From the NCBI GenBank assembly GCA_020850615.1, contig JADZEI010000066.1, positions 93,205 through 157,204 of the forward strand: DNA of 64,000 nucleotides, read 5' to 3'. The DNA is from Dehalococcoidia bacterium. GTDB taxonomy: Bacteria; Chloroflexota; Dehalococcoidia; Tepidiformales; Tepidiformaceae. Below are positions 25,278 through 33,397 of this stretch, one piece after another; the stretch's first letter is position 1, and each line of letters begins with the position of its first letter. The position numbers and the translations under genes are program-made. The notes under the pieces are model-generated. The model did not search any database. It saw only the letters and a program-made list of their open reading frames with translations, and was not told where the DNA came from.

Positions 25278-26582
25278 CTACACCACGCGGCCGAAGAGGT
25301 CGTAGTCGGCGGCTTCTTCGATGTGGACGCGGATGCGGGCGCCGGGCGTGGCCTGGCCGCTGGCGAACACGAGGCCGTCGACTTCGGGCGCTTCGCGGTA
25401 GGTGCGGCCGGCGACGACGGGGTCGCCGTCTTCGTCTTCGCCCGTGCCTTCGACGAGCAGGTCCAGCTCGCGGCCGACGAACCGGCGCGCGCGCTTCGCG
25501 GCGATCTTCATCTGCTGGCGCATGAACCGGTCGCGGCGCTCGTGCTTCACCTCGTCCGGCACCTGGTCCGCCATCTCGTAGGCGCCGGTCCATTGCTGGA
25601 GCGAGTAGGTGAAGCAGCCGGCGTGGTCGAACTCGATCGCCTTCGCGAACCCGAGCAGCTCGCGGAACTCGGCGTCGGTTTCGCCCGGGAAGCCGGCGAT
25701 GAACGACGTGCGCAGGACGATGTCGGGCATGGCGGCGCGCAGCTCGCGCACGAATCCGTGCACCTTCTCGATGTTGTGGGGCCGTTTCATCCGCCGGAGC
25801 GTGGCTTCGCTGCCGTGCTGGAGCGGCACGTCGAGGTAGTGCACGACGTTCGGGATCGTGGCCATCGCTTCGATGAGCTGGGGCGAAACGCGGCTCGGGT
25901 AGGCGTACATCAGCCGCAGCCACACCTCCGGGCCCACGGCGTCGGAGAGCATGCGCAGCAGGCCGGGGAGCCCCTGGCCCACGGGCTTGCCGAGGTCCTC
26001 GCCCCAGGCCGTGGTGTCCTGGCCGACGAGGACGAGCTCCTTCGCGCCCGCTTCGACGAGTCGCTGGGCTTCGCGCATGAGCAGCCCCGCCGGCGCCGAC
26101 CGCAGCCCGCCCTTGATCTTCGGGATGACGCAGAACGTGCAGGGCGCGTCGCAGCCGTCGCTGATCTTGAGGTAGGCGCTCGGGCCCGTGACCTTCGCCG
26201 CCGATTCCGGGATGTCGTAGACGGCGTCGACGTCGACGCTCAGCAGGCGGGCGACGTCCTGCCACTGTCCGACGCCGAAGATGTGGTCGACGCCGGAGAC
26301 CTCTTCGCGCACCTGGCGGCCGTAGAGCTGGGTCATGCAGCCGGCGACGATGAGCGTCTGCCCCTCGCGCTTGCCCGCGGCGAGGGCGCGCACTGCCTCC
26401 ATCGACTGTTCCTGGCTCTGTTCGATGAAGCCGCAGGTGTTCACGATGATCGCGTCGGCCGCACCGGCTTCGGCGACGGGCACGAGCTGGCCGCCGGTGA
26501 GCAGCCGTTCGAGGTGCTCGCTGTCGACGTCGTTCTTCGGGCAGCCGAGCGTGACCACGTGGTAGGTCTTCGGGACCGCCAT
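25278..26582 (-). CDS. rimO: Ribosomal protein S12 methylthiotransferase
   Basis: RimO adds a methylthio group to an aspartate of ribosomal protein S12 by radical SAM chemistry with two 4Fe-4S clusters. The 434-residue protein has the N-terminal cluster cysteines (VTLGCPKNDVDSE, NTCGFIEQSQEQS and VAGCMTQLYG), the radical SAM motif CDAPCTFCVIPKIKG and a C-terminal TRAM-like domain (about 375-434). The CPKN and GCDAPCTFC forms fit RimO better than MiaB. Its ATG overlaps the stop of the RodZ-PASTA gene (TGATG), so it is translationally coupled. Confidence 0.93.
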   Translation of the reverse strand: MAVPKTYHVVTLGCPKNDVDSEHLERLLTGGQLVPVAEAGAADAIIVNTCGFIEQSQEQSMEAVRALAAGKREGQTLIVAGCMTQLYGRQVREEVSGVDHIFGVGQWQDVARLLSVDVDAVYDIPESAAKVTGPSAYLKISDGCDAPCTFCVIPKIKGGLRSAPAGLLMREAQRLVEAGAKELVLVGQDTTAWGEDLGKPVGQGLPGLLRMLSDAVGPEVWLRLMYAYPSRVSPQLIEAMATIPNVVHYLDVPLQHGSEATLRRMKRPHNIEKVHGFVRELRAAMPDIVLRTSFIAGFPGETDAEFRELLGFAKAIEFDHAGCFTYSLQQWTGAYEMADQVPDEVKHERRDRFMRQQMKIAAKRARRFVGRELDLLVEGTGEDEDGDPVVAGRTYREAPEVDGLVFASGQATPGARIRVHIEEAADYDLFGRVV

Positions 26583-27565
26583 CAGGGGCCGTCGCTCACG
26601 GCGATGGTGACGGTGCCGCCTTCGGCCAGGCTCGTGCCGCCCTGGGGGGTCTGTTCGAAGACGGTGCCTTGCGCGGCGGCGTCGGTGCCGTTGATCTGGT
26701 TCACCTCGTAGCCCGCCGCCTCGAGCAGCTTCTTCGCCTCCGCGACCGGCACGCCGACGACATCGGGGACGGTGCCGGGGACCGCGCTGGTGGTGGTCGC
26801 GGTGGTGGTGGCCGTGCTTGTGCGCGTGGTCGTCGAAGTCGAGGTGCTGTTGCTGTCGTCGCCGCCGGCGGTGCCCCCGGGCGTCTCGCTGTCGCCGCCC
26901 AGGCTCGAAATCACGAATGCGAGCAGGACCACGCCGATCACGCCGGCGATCGCGACGATCGCGACGACCATCGAGCGGGTCTGAGCCGCGGGGTCGGGGT
27001 TGATCCGCCGCACCGGGGCGGGGACGCCGATATCGACGCCGATCATCGGCTCGTAGGGCGCGGCTTCCATGCCGATCGCGGGCTCGCGCTGCGGTGGCGG
27101 CGCGGCCTGGGGGCGGCGCTCGTCGCGGCGGGGTTCCGCCTGTGGTGGCGCGCTCCGGAAGCGGGAGTCGTCGCGGTACTCGGGTTCGCGGGGCCGCTCC
27201 TGGCGGGACTCGGGCTTCGCGGGCTTCGGGCGCGGCGGCGCGGCGGGACGGTTCCAGCTCGGCCGCGCGGGGCTGGTGGCCGGCAGCGGCGACTCCCGGG
27301 AGGCGCGGGGCTGGCGGGCGGAGGCGCCGTCGTACTCGTCCTCGCGCGGGAACAGCGCGAGCATCTCCTGGGGGTCCAGGCCCAGGTATTGCGAATACGA
27401 ACGGAGGAACCCGCGGGCATAGACCGGCGCGGGGATGACGTCGAACTGCTCGGTTTCGAGCGCGAGCAGGTACCGGCGCGAGATCCGCGTGTCGCGCTCG
27501 GCATCTTCCAGTGTGAGGCCGCGGGCTTCGCGCGAGCGCACGAGCCACGTCCCGAGTTCACCCAT
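26582..27565 (-). CDS. RodZ-like HTH protein with C-terminal PASTA domain
   Basis: The 327-residue protein has an N-terminal Xre-type HTH of the RodZ kind (GTWLVRSREARGLTLEDAERDTRISRRYL, then IPAPVYARGFLRSYSQYLGLDP), a Pro/Arg-rich cytoplasmic linker (about 85-195), one membrane helix (about 199-222), a Ser/Thr-rich stretch and an outer domain reading VPDVVGVPVAEAKKLLEAAGYE, GTVFEQTPQGG and VTIAVS, which is a PASTA unit. RodZ links MreB to wall synthesis and PASTA binds muropeptides or beta-lactams, so a cell-shape role is inferred. It is cotranscribed with rimO. Confidence 0.88.
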   Translation of the reverse strand: MGELGTWLVRSREARGLTLEDAERDTRISRRYLLALETEQFDVIPAPVYARGFLRSYSQYLGLDPQEMLALFPREDEYDGASARQPRASRESPLPATSPARPSWNRPAAPPRPKPAKPESRQERPREPEYRDDSRFRSAPPQAEPRRDERRPQAAPPPQREPAIGMEAAPYEPMIGVDIGVPAPVRRINPDPAAQTRSMVVAIVAIAGVIGVVLLAFVISSLGGDSETPGGTAGGDDSNSTSTSTTTRTSTATTTATTTSAVPGTVPDVVGVPVAEAKKLLEAAGYEVNQINGTDAAAQGTVFEQTPQGGTSLAEGGTVTIAVSDGP

Positions 27566-27572
27566 AACGTAT

Positions 27573-27578
27573 AGCGTA
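27573..27578 (-). promoter_or_regulatory. -10 box of RodZ-PASTA gene (leaderless type)
   Basis: TACGCT on the minus strand ends seven bases before the ATG at 27565; an overlapping TATACG is less well placed. Confidence 0.55.
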
Positions 27579-27644
27579 GGACGGTGGCCGCGTAGGGGCA
27601 TGGTGGGGGTCAGGAGCGCCTGACCGCGGTGGGGTGCGCGGCGG

Positions 27645-28199
27645 TCAGAACAACCGGGCGACGGGCAGCTCGAAGCCCCCGGCGGCGAACCCCGCGTGGT
27701 CGCTCGTGAGCGTGGAACCGGCTTCGAGCGTGTCCGTGCGGCCGTCCTCGTAGTGGACGACGACGCGGCGCTGCGCCGGGTACACGAGCCAGACGCGTTG
27801 GCACCCCGCGGCCAGGTACTCGGCGACCTTGGGCAACAGACGGGCCGGCCCATCGGATGGCGACACGACTTCGACGGCGAGGGCCGGGGCACCTTCGACA
27901 TAACCGGAAGGGAGCTCGCTCCCGCCGGTGACAACGGCCACATCAGGCGCGCGAACGATGTCCGGGCCGCGGTGGAGGACGAAGCCGGTATTCGAAACCA
28001 CGCGGCCGAGGTTCTCCCGTGCAACGAACGCGTCGAGGGCGGCCCCGAGGGTGATCGTGACACCCCTGTGCCGTCCGCCCGGCGGTGGCGTCATCTCAAC
28101 CCTCCCGCAGGCAAGCTCCATCCGCCAGTCCGGCGGGTCGTCGGGGAGCTGCGCGAATTCTTCGGCCGTGAGGAGTTGCTCCTTCGCCGTGGTCACCAT
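27645..28199 (-). CDS. Uma2 family (DUF820) putative endonuclease
   Basis: The PD-(D/E)XK core is seen in RAPDVAVVTG, LAVEVVSPSDGPARLLPKVAEYL and VWLVYPAQRRVVVH. The 184-residue length is normal. Uma2 proteins are abundant in filamentous and Chloroflexota-type bacteria and their biological role is unknown. The start at 28199 (MVTTAKEQ) is preferred over 28208 because TACCAT ends seven bases upstream of it. A second Uma2 gene lies at 47686-48240. Confidence 0.85.
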   Translation of the reverse strand: MVTTAKEQLLTAEEFAQLPDDPPDWRMELACGRVEMTPPPGGRHRGVTITLGAALDAFVARENLGRVVSNTGFVLHRGPDIVRAPDVAVVTGGSELPSGYVEGAPALAVEVVSPSDGPARLLPKVAEYLAAGCQRVWLVYPAQRRVVVHYEDGRTDTLEAGSTLTSDHAGFAAGGFELPVARLF

Positions 28200-28206
28200 G
28201 CGACCC

Positions 28207-28212
28207 ATGGTA
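28207..28212 (-). promoter_or_regulatory. -10 box of Uma2 gene (leaderless type)
   Basis: TACCAT on the minus strand ends seven bases before the ATG at 28199 and overlaps the competing upstream ATG, which it therefore excludes. Confidence 0.55.
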
Positions 28213-28235
28213 CACCCCGCGCGGGGGCGGCGGCG

Positions 28236-28430
28236 CCATCAGTGGCGCGACCAATAGGGAGCGCTCCGCCGCGCCCCTGCACCCACTGCCGGGAACGGGC
28301 AGCACCTTCCCCCGTGCGCCGCGCACCCGGTATGGGCGTCGCACCAAACGGCGGACCATCAGTGGCGCGACCAATAGGGAGCGCTCCGCCGCAAGCCAGC
28401 ACCATGCTGCCGGGAATAGATAGCACTTCA
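28236..28430 (+). repeat. Two direct REP copies upstream of the intact RAYT
   Basis: An identical 35-bp core occurs at 28236-28270 and 28356-28390 (CCATCAGTGGCGCGACC then AATAGGGAGCGCTCCGCC). Each is followed by a related CTGCCGGGAA segment about 45 bp on. GGAGCGCTCC is a perfect palindrome. The inverted partner lies at 29000-29034, beyond the transposase. Confidence 0.88.
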
Positions 28431-28440
28431 GCCCGAGCGT

Positions 28441-28953
28441 ATGCTTCGCCCCGCGGTGAACGACCCCCTGGCGTATCTGATCACCTTCAGCTGCTACGGG
28501 ACCTGGCTCCACGGTGACGAACGGGGGTCGTTCGATCGCGACAACCGGACCTTCGGGGAGCCACCCGTACCTGTCGACGCAGCGCGGCGCGACTGGGAGC
28601 GCCGCCAACTCCGAAAAACACCGTGGTATCTCGACAAACGCCAGCGGGACCTGGTCGAACGAACAATCGCGGAGGTTTGCGACCGGCGCGAATGGTACCT
28701 CTCTGCCGTCAACGCGCGTACCAATCATGTGCACGCCGTCGTGTCGGGCGTACAGTCGCCCGAGGCGATGATGACCGCGTTCAAGGCGTGGAGCACGCGA
28801 GTGTTGCGTGAACACGGGTTGGCGACGTCCACGGACCGGGTGTGGTCGCGGCATGGCAGCACGGTGTACCTGTGGACGGAGAAATCGGTGGCTGATGCCG
28901 TGTACTACGTGGTTTGGCGACAGGACGAGGACCGGTGGGATACGGAACAGTGA
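28441..28953 (+). CDS. REP-associated tyrosine transposase (RAYT)
   Basis: The 170-residue protein has the Y1_Tnp fold: FSCYGTWLHGDERGSFDRDN near the N terminus, the HUH pair His96/His98 in NARTNHVHAVVSG and a presumed catalytic tyrosine at 155 or 156 in ADAVYYVVWR. Such proteins mobilise or maintain REP hairpins. It is flanked by two direct REP copies upstream and one inverted copy downstream, exactly as expected for a resident RAYT. It appears intact. ATG at 28441 is the first start; no clear Shine-Dalgarno sequence is seen. Confidence 0.88.
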   Translation: MLRPAVNDPLAYLITFSCYGTWLHGDERGSFDRDNRTFGEPPVPVDAARRDWERRQLRKTPWYLDKRQRDLVERTIAEVCDRREWYLSAVNARTNHVHAVVSGVQSPEAMMTAFKAWSTRVLREHGLATSTDRVWSRHGSTVYLWTEKSVADAVYYVVWRQDEDRWDTEQ

Positions 28954-28999
28954 GCCTGGCGGGGTAGTCGCTGGTCCCGGGACGGTGGTGCTGGTTTGC

Positions 29000-29034
29000 G
29001 GCGGAGCGCTCCCCATTGGTCGCGCCACTGATTG
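29000..29034 (-). repeat. Inverted REP copy downstream of the RAYT
   Basis: Reverse complement of the 35-bp upstream core with two mismatches (GGCGGAGCGCTCCCCATTGG then TCGCGCCACTGATTG). With the upstream copies it frames the transposase gene. Confidence 0.88.
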
Positions 29035-29051
29035 TGCCACCCAATCGCCCG

Positions 29052-29618
29052 CTACCCCGCGACGATGCCGCCGGCGAGGACGCGTTCGCAGAGGCGCTGG
29101 GCTGTGGGGGCGTCCCACTTTTCGCGGAGGACGAGGTAGCAGTCCATCTGCTGCTCCAGGTAGTCCATCAGGAACTCGGCGGGGATGTCCTGGCCGATGA
29201 CGCCGGCGGCCTGGGCGCGGCACAGCAGGCGGTCCGCCTGCGCGCGGACGCGGTCCTTTTCGGCGATGGCGATGTCGATCGCAGTGGCGTGCAGGGCGTG
29301 GGCGAGCTGGCGGTGCACTTCGACCACCTGCCAGAACGTGCGCATCAGCGCGAGCACCGCTTCGCGCGGGTCCTCCAGCTGGTCCGCCGCCTCCACCGCC
29401 GCGCCCACTTCGGCGATGATCTCGCGGACCATCTCGACGACGAGGTCGTCCTTGGTCGGGAAGTTCCGGTAGAGCGTGCCCATGCCGACGCCGGAGCGCG
29501 CGCAGATTTCGCGCATGTCCGCATCGATGCCGCGCTCGGCGAAGACTTCACGCGCGGCCGCGAGGATGCGCTGGCGGTTCGCGCGGGCGTCGGCCCGGCC
29601 GGGGCCTTGACTATCCAT
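29052..29618 (-). CDS. TetR-family transcriptional regulator
   Basis: The 188-residue protein has the TetR HTH: RILAAAREVFAERGIDADMREICARSGVGMGTLYRNFPTKDDLV. The ligand domain is helical and shows VLALMRTFWQVVEVHRQLAHAL. It is divergent from an MMPL exporter gene and two related palindromes lie between them, so it probably represses the exporter and itself. The ATG at 29618 is preferred to a TTG at 29648. Confidence 0.9.
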   Translation of the reverse strand: MDSQGPGRADARANRQRILAAAREVFAERGIDADMREICARSGVGMGTLYRNFPTKDDLVVEMVREIIAEVGAAVEAADQLEDPREAVLALMRTFWQVVEVHRQLAHALHATAIDIAIAEKDRVRAQADRLLCRAQAAGVIGQDIPAEFLMDYLEQQMDCYLVLREKWDAPTAQRLCERVLAGGIVAG

Positions 29619-29650
29619 TGACAAGCTCGATAGCCGGGGAACTTGCAAAG

Positions 29651-29666
29651 CGGAACATTTGCTCCG
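29651..29666. promoter_or_regulatory. TetR operator site 1
   Basis: CGGAACATTTGCTCCG, an imperfect 16-bp palindrome that shares its outer bases with site 2. It overlaps the likely tetR promoter; TAGAAT on the minus strand at 29667-29672 could be its -10. Confidence 0.65.
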
Positions 29667-29679
29667 ATTCTATCACAGG

Positions 29680-29695
29680 CGGAACAATAGTTCCG
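29680..29695. promoter_or_regulatory. TetR operator site 2
   Basis: CGGAACAATAGTTCCG, a near-perfect palindrome 29 bp from site 1. The shared consensus is CGGAACAWTNG-YTCCG. Confidence 0.7.
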
Positions 29696-29814
29696 GTTCA
29701 CCGCAGGGCGATCGTGCCATCTTTCCGCCATCCGGACCACGCGAAGGGTCGTTTTCCCGGCGCGCCGTTCGATTCCCTTATTACATAGCTCCCGCGCCCC
29801 TGGAGGCTCCCCCG

Positions 29815-31998
29815 ATGAGTTGGCTCGAACGATGGGCCCGTTTCTCCCACCGCAACCGCGGCAAGGTCATCCTCGGCTGGGTGCTGGTCCTGGCCGCGCT
29901 CGTCGGGCTCGCACAGGCCTTCGGCGGCGAATACGAGAACAGCGTCTCCCTCCCTGGTTCGGAAACCCAGGAGGGCATGGACATCCTCCAGGCGAGCTTC
30001 CCTGCCCGCGCGGGCGACTCGGCCGACCTGGTCTTCCAGTCCGAAGCGGGCCTCGCCGACGCGAGCATCCGCCAGCGCATCGAGCAGCTCCTCGCCGATG
30101 TCGCGACCATCCCCGGCGTGGTCGGCGTGGAATCGCCCTACGAGACGCCGGGCGCGATCAACCAGGACGGCACCATCGGCCGCGCCGCAGTCCGCTGGGA
30201 ATCGCTCTCGATGGACACCCCGAAGGGCGACATCGAGTCCATGCTCGAAAAGATCGACGCGGCGGAGGGCGAGGGGCTGCGGATCGAAGCCGGCGGCGAC
30301 ATCGTGGCCCAGGCGGAGTTCCCCGAGTTCGGCTCCGAAGGGCTCGGCCTGATCGCGGCCGTGATCATCCTCTTTATAGCGTTCGGTTCCGTGGTCGCGA
30401 TGGGCCTGCCGATTGGCGCGGCCCTCTTCGGGCTCGGCGCGGGCACCATGCTCGTCGCGCTCGCCACCCGCTTCATGACGTTCCCGGACTGGACCGCGCA
30501 GTTCATGGCGATGATCGGCATCGGCGTCGGCATCGACTACAGCCTGCTCGTCGTCACGCGCTTCCGGGAGGGCCTCCATTCCGGCCGCAGCGTCGAGGAC
30601 TCGGTCGCGCTCGCGGTGACCACCTCCGGGCGGGCGGTGATGTTCGCGGGCGTGGTCGTCGCGATCGCGTTCTTCGGGCTCTACGCGATGGGCCTGCCGT
30701 TCATCGCCGCGGTGGGCACGGGGGGCGCGATCGTGGTCGCCTGCGCGGTCATCGTCGCGATCACGCTCATGCCGGCGTTCCTCTCGCTCGTCGGCCACCG
30801 CGTGGACAGCTGGCGCGTGCCCTTCCTCCATTCGACCGAGGGCGTGGACGAGAAGAGCGGCTGGTACCGCTTTTCGAGCGCCATCCAGAAGCAGCCGCTG
30901 CCCTGGTTCGCGGTCGGCGTGGTGAGCCTGCTGGTGCTCGCTTCGCCCGTGCTCGACATGACGCTCGGGTTCACGGACGCGGGCAACAACCCGCCGGAGC
31001 GCCGCACCCGCCAGGCCTACGACCTCCTCGCCGAGGCGTTCGGGCCCGGGTTCAACGGGCCGCTCATCGTCGTGACCGAGCTCAACGGCGCCGGCGAGGC
31101 CGAGCTCGCCCGCGTCTCCCAGGCCATCGCCGCCGACCCCAACGTCGCCGCGGTGACGCCGCCGGCCGTCAGCCCCGCGGGCGACGCGGCGGTGTGGACG
31201 CTGTTCGCGAAGACGAAGCCGCAGGACGAGGCCACCGGCGCGCTGGTCCACCGCCTGCGCGACGACATCCTCCCTTCGGCGACGGCGGGGACGGCGCTGG
31301 ACCCGAAGGTGACCGGCAGCAACGCCGGCAGCATCGACGCCGGCGACCGCATCGCCGAGCGGATGCCGCTGCTCTTCGGCGCGGTCATCAGCCTGAGCTT
31401 CCTGCTGTTGATGATGGTGTTCCGGTCGGTCCTGGTGGCGCTCAAGGCCGCGATCATGAACCTTCTCTCGATCGGCGCGGCCTATGGCGTGGTCGTGGCG
31501 GTGTTCCAGTGGGGCTGGTTCGGCGGGCTGCTCGGCGTCGATAAGGGGCCGGTCGAAACCTTCCTGCCGATGATGTTCTTCGCGATCCTCTTCGGCCTGT
31601 CGATGGACTACGAGGTCTTCCTCATCAGCCGCATCCGGGAGGAGTACATCCGCTCGGGGAACAACGCCCTGGCCGTGCGCAACGGGCTCGCGGCGACGGC
31701 GCGCGTCATCACGGCGGCGGCCGCGATCATGGTCGCGGTGTTCCTCGCCTTTGTGCTGGGCGAAGACCGCATCGTGAAGGAGCTCGGGCTCGGCATGGCG
31801 ACGGCCATCTTCGTCGACGCCACGGTCGTCCGGCTCATCCTCGTCCCGGCGACGATGGAGCTGCTCGGCGACGCGAACTGGTGGCTGCCGAAGTGGCTGG
31901 ACCGCCTCCTCCCGCACGTGAACCTGGAGGGCGTCGAAGCCCACGAAGTGCACCCGGACGCGACAGGCGGCGCGACGGCGCCGGCGGGCGGCAAGTAG
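29815..31998 (+). CDS. MMPL-family RND transporter
   Basis: The 727-residue inner-membrane exporter has two MMPL halves. Each has a large extracytoplasmic loop and about six helices, with GIGVGIDYSLLVVTRFREGL in the first half and GLSMDYEVFLISRIREEY in the second, as in MmpL and YdfJ proteins that move lipids or drugs using the proton gradient. The ATG has GGAGG at about nine bases. The divergent TetR gene and two operators suggest inducible expression. Confidence 0.92.
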   Translation: MSWLERWARFSHRNRGKVILGWVLVLAALVGLAQAFGGEYENSVSLPGSETQEGMDILQASFPARAGDSADLVFQSEAGLADASIRQRIEQLLADVATIPGVVGVESPYETPGAINQDGTIGRAAVRWESLSMDTPKGDIESMLEKIDAAEGEGLRIEAGGDIVAQAEFPEFGSEGLGLIAAVIILFIAFGSVVAMGLPIGAALFGLGAGTMLVALATRFMTFPDWTAQFMAMIGIGVGIDYSLLVVTRFREGLHSGRSVEDSVALAVTTSGRAVMFAGVVVAIAFFGLYAMGLPFIAAVGTGGAIVVACAVIVAITLMPAFLSLVGHRVDSWRVPFLHSTEGVDEKSGWYRFSSAIQKQPLPWFAVGVVSLLVLASPVLDMTLGFTDAGNNPPERRTRQAYDLLAEAFGPGFNGPLIVVTELNGAGEAELARVSQAIAADPNVAAVTPPAVSPAGDAAVWTLFAKTKPQDEATGALVHRLRDDILPSATAGTALDPKVTGSNAGSIDAGDRIAERMPLLFGAVISLSFLLLMMVFRSVLVALKAAIMNLLSIGAAYGVVVAVFQWGWFGGLLGVDKGPVETFLPMMFFAILFGLSMDYEVFLISRIREEYIRSGNNALAVRNGLAATARVITAAAAIMVAVFLAFVLGEDRIVKELGLGMATAIFVDATVVRLILVPATMELLGDANWWLPKWLDRLLPHVNLEGVEAHEVHPDATGGATAPAGGK

Positions 31999-32005
31999 CG
32001 CGAAC

Positions 32006-32600
32006 CCTCACCCCCGTCCCCTCTCCCGTGCGCGGGAGAGGGGTGCCCGGGATGGCGAGATGGTGGCGCAAAGGTGTAGCCCGCGGCCCTTGTGGCCGCT
32101 AGCGTCTAAGCCCAACGGATGCCCCACCGCCAGGCACCGCGCCACCCCGGCGACGCGGGCACCGCGCAGCGCGCACCCTCACCCCCGTCCCCTCTGCTCT
32201 GAAAATGGCCCCGTGGTTCCGGGCATCGGGATCGTTGTTCGTCGACTCTCCCTGCCGAAAGTCGATTTTCATCCGCCATCCTGGCCCTTTGCCATCGTGT
32301 CTCCCGTGCGCGGGAGAGGGGTGCCCGGGATGGCGTGATGGTGGCGCGAAGGTGTAGCCCGCGGCCCTTGTGGCCGCTAGCGTCTAAGCCCAACGGACGC
32401 CCACCGCCAGGCACGGCCCCACCCCGGCGCGCACCCTCACCCCCATCCCCTCTCCCGTGCGCGGGAGAGGGGTGCCCGGGATGGCGAGATGGCGGCGCAA
32501 AAGTGTAGCCCGCGGCCCTTGTGGCCGCTAGCGTCTAAGCCCAACGGATGCCCCGCCGCCAGGCACCGCGCCACCCCGGCGACGCGGCCACCGCGCAGCG
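32006..32600 (+). repeat. Tandem array of three composite repeat units (module F + D)
   Basis: Three units begin at about 32006, 32177 and 32436. Each starts with CCCTCACCCCC and a CCCTCTCCCGTGCGCGGGAG stem, then TGCCCGGGATGGCGAGATGG, then module D (TGTAGCCCGCGGCCCTTGTG...). The middle unit is interrupted by a 107-bp insert (32196-32302). Confidence 0.85.
32196..32302 (+). mobile_element. 107-bp insertion inside a module-F hairpin
   Basis: Comparison with the flanking tandem copies shows extra sequence starting GCTCTGAAAATGGCC and ending CCATCGTGTCT, placed between CCCCTCT and CCCGTG of the hairpin. The same insert (with an internal duplication) lies at the same point of a module-F copy at 46905-47066. 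No coding capacity is seen. The ends are not obvious inverted repeats. Confidence 0.65.
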
Positions 32601-32614
32601 CGCACCGCACGGCG

Positions 32615-32649
32615 CCATCGGTGGCGCGACCAATAGGGAGCGCTCGGCC
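32615..32649 (+). repeat. REP copy of the RAYT-linked family
   Basis: 35-bp core CCATCGGTGGCGCGACC then AATAGGGAGCGCTCGGCC, differing at two positions from the copies next to the RAYT gene. Module A/B remnants follow to about 32850. Confidence 0.85.
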
Positions 32650-32952
32650 GCGAACCCGTACCATCGCCCCGCGCAGCCGCGACACCCGCCGCACGCGGCC
32701 GGGCGGGGCGCTGCGCTCCCGCCCTCGGGTGGGGGCTGCCGCGGGGCATGGGTTGGGCTGACGCCAGGGCCCACGAGGGGCCCGGGCTACACCCCGGCCA
32801 CGTGCGCCCGTTGCTGGGAGCCAACAGCCACGAGCCGCCCCGCCCCCCTTTGTCCAAAAAACATCTCCGGGGCGTTAACTGCGGCGCACCTTCCCACGTT
32901 GTTTACCGGTAGCAAGCCGTACGTTGCCCGCCGCAAGGTGGGCATTGAGGTG

Positions 32953-32981
32953 TTGACCCTTGGTATATGCGTCGGTACCTT
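32953..32981 (+). promoter_or_regulatory. Candidate sigma-70 promoter, TTGACC-17 bp-TACCTT
   Basis: TTGACC (32953-32958) and TACCTT (32976-32981) are separated by exactly 17 bp. It is the best -35/-10 pair seen upstream of the giant surface-protein gene, about 690 bp before the start. Confidence 0.5.
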
Positions 32982-33227
32982 TCGACGGTCTTTACCGGTC
33001 GGCCCGCGATGGCCGGGGGCTCAACGTCCCTGGTGCATTGGGAGTACGTGTGACCAACGACGGCTCGAGCTTCGCCACTTCGGTGGCAGCTGATTCAAAA
33101 GCGCCCGCTCAACCGGGTTCCCTTCCTTGCTGGATGGGAACCCGCTCTTATGTTGAGCGGATTCGCCTCATGCATATCCCAGCGAAAGGAGGGCGTGCCA
33201 TCTCGCGCTGAGTTTCGAGGCGCCTTT

Positions 33228-33397
33228 GGGCTGCCGGCTTTCGGCCATCGGCCGTCGGCTACTGGCTTTCAACCGTGATTCACGGGTGGGGAGCTGGACC
33301 AAGGTGGGGCAGCGCAATCGGGCTGGAGGCGAATGGCAACGGATGGAGGTCACCCCGCATAGGTTGGCCGATAGCCGATAGCCGATAGCCGAAAGCC
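33228..33397. repeat. Inverted heptad-iteron element, GGCTATC/GGCTTTC type
   Basis: The left arm (about 33236-33270) is GGCTTTC, GGCCATC, GGCCGTC, GGCTACT, GGCTTTC. The right arm (33366-33397) is GCCGATA three times then GCCGAAA. About 95 unrelated bases lie between. It sits in the leader of the surface-protein gene. Confidence 0.85.

Noticed and set aside
25278..27548. 756-codon minus frame suggesting an N-terminally extended RimO
   Set aside because: The extension reads through the RodZ-PASTA gene in another frame; RimO starts at 26582 with the family N terminus MAVPKTYHVVTLGC.
32960..33211. Possible 83-aa gene in the leader of the surface-protein gene
   Set aside because: No Shine-Dalgarno sequence or leaderless box, no recognisable motif; it sits between a promoter candidate and structured sequence. 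Kept as leader, not as a gene.
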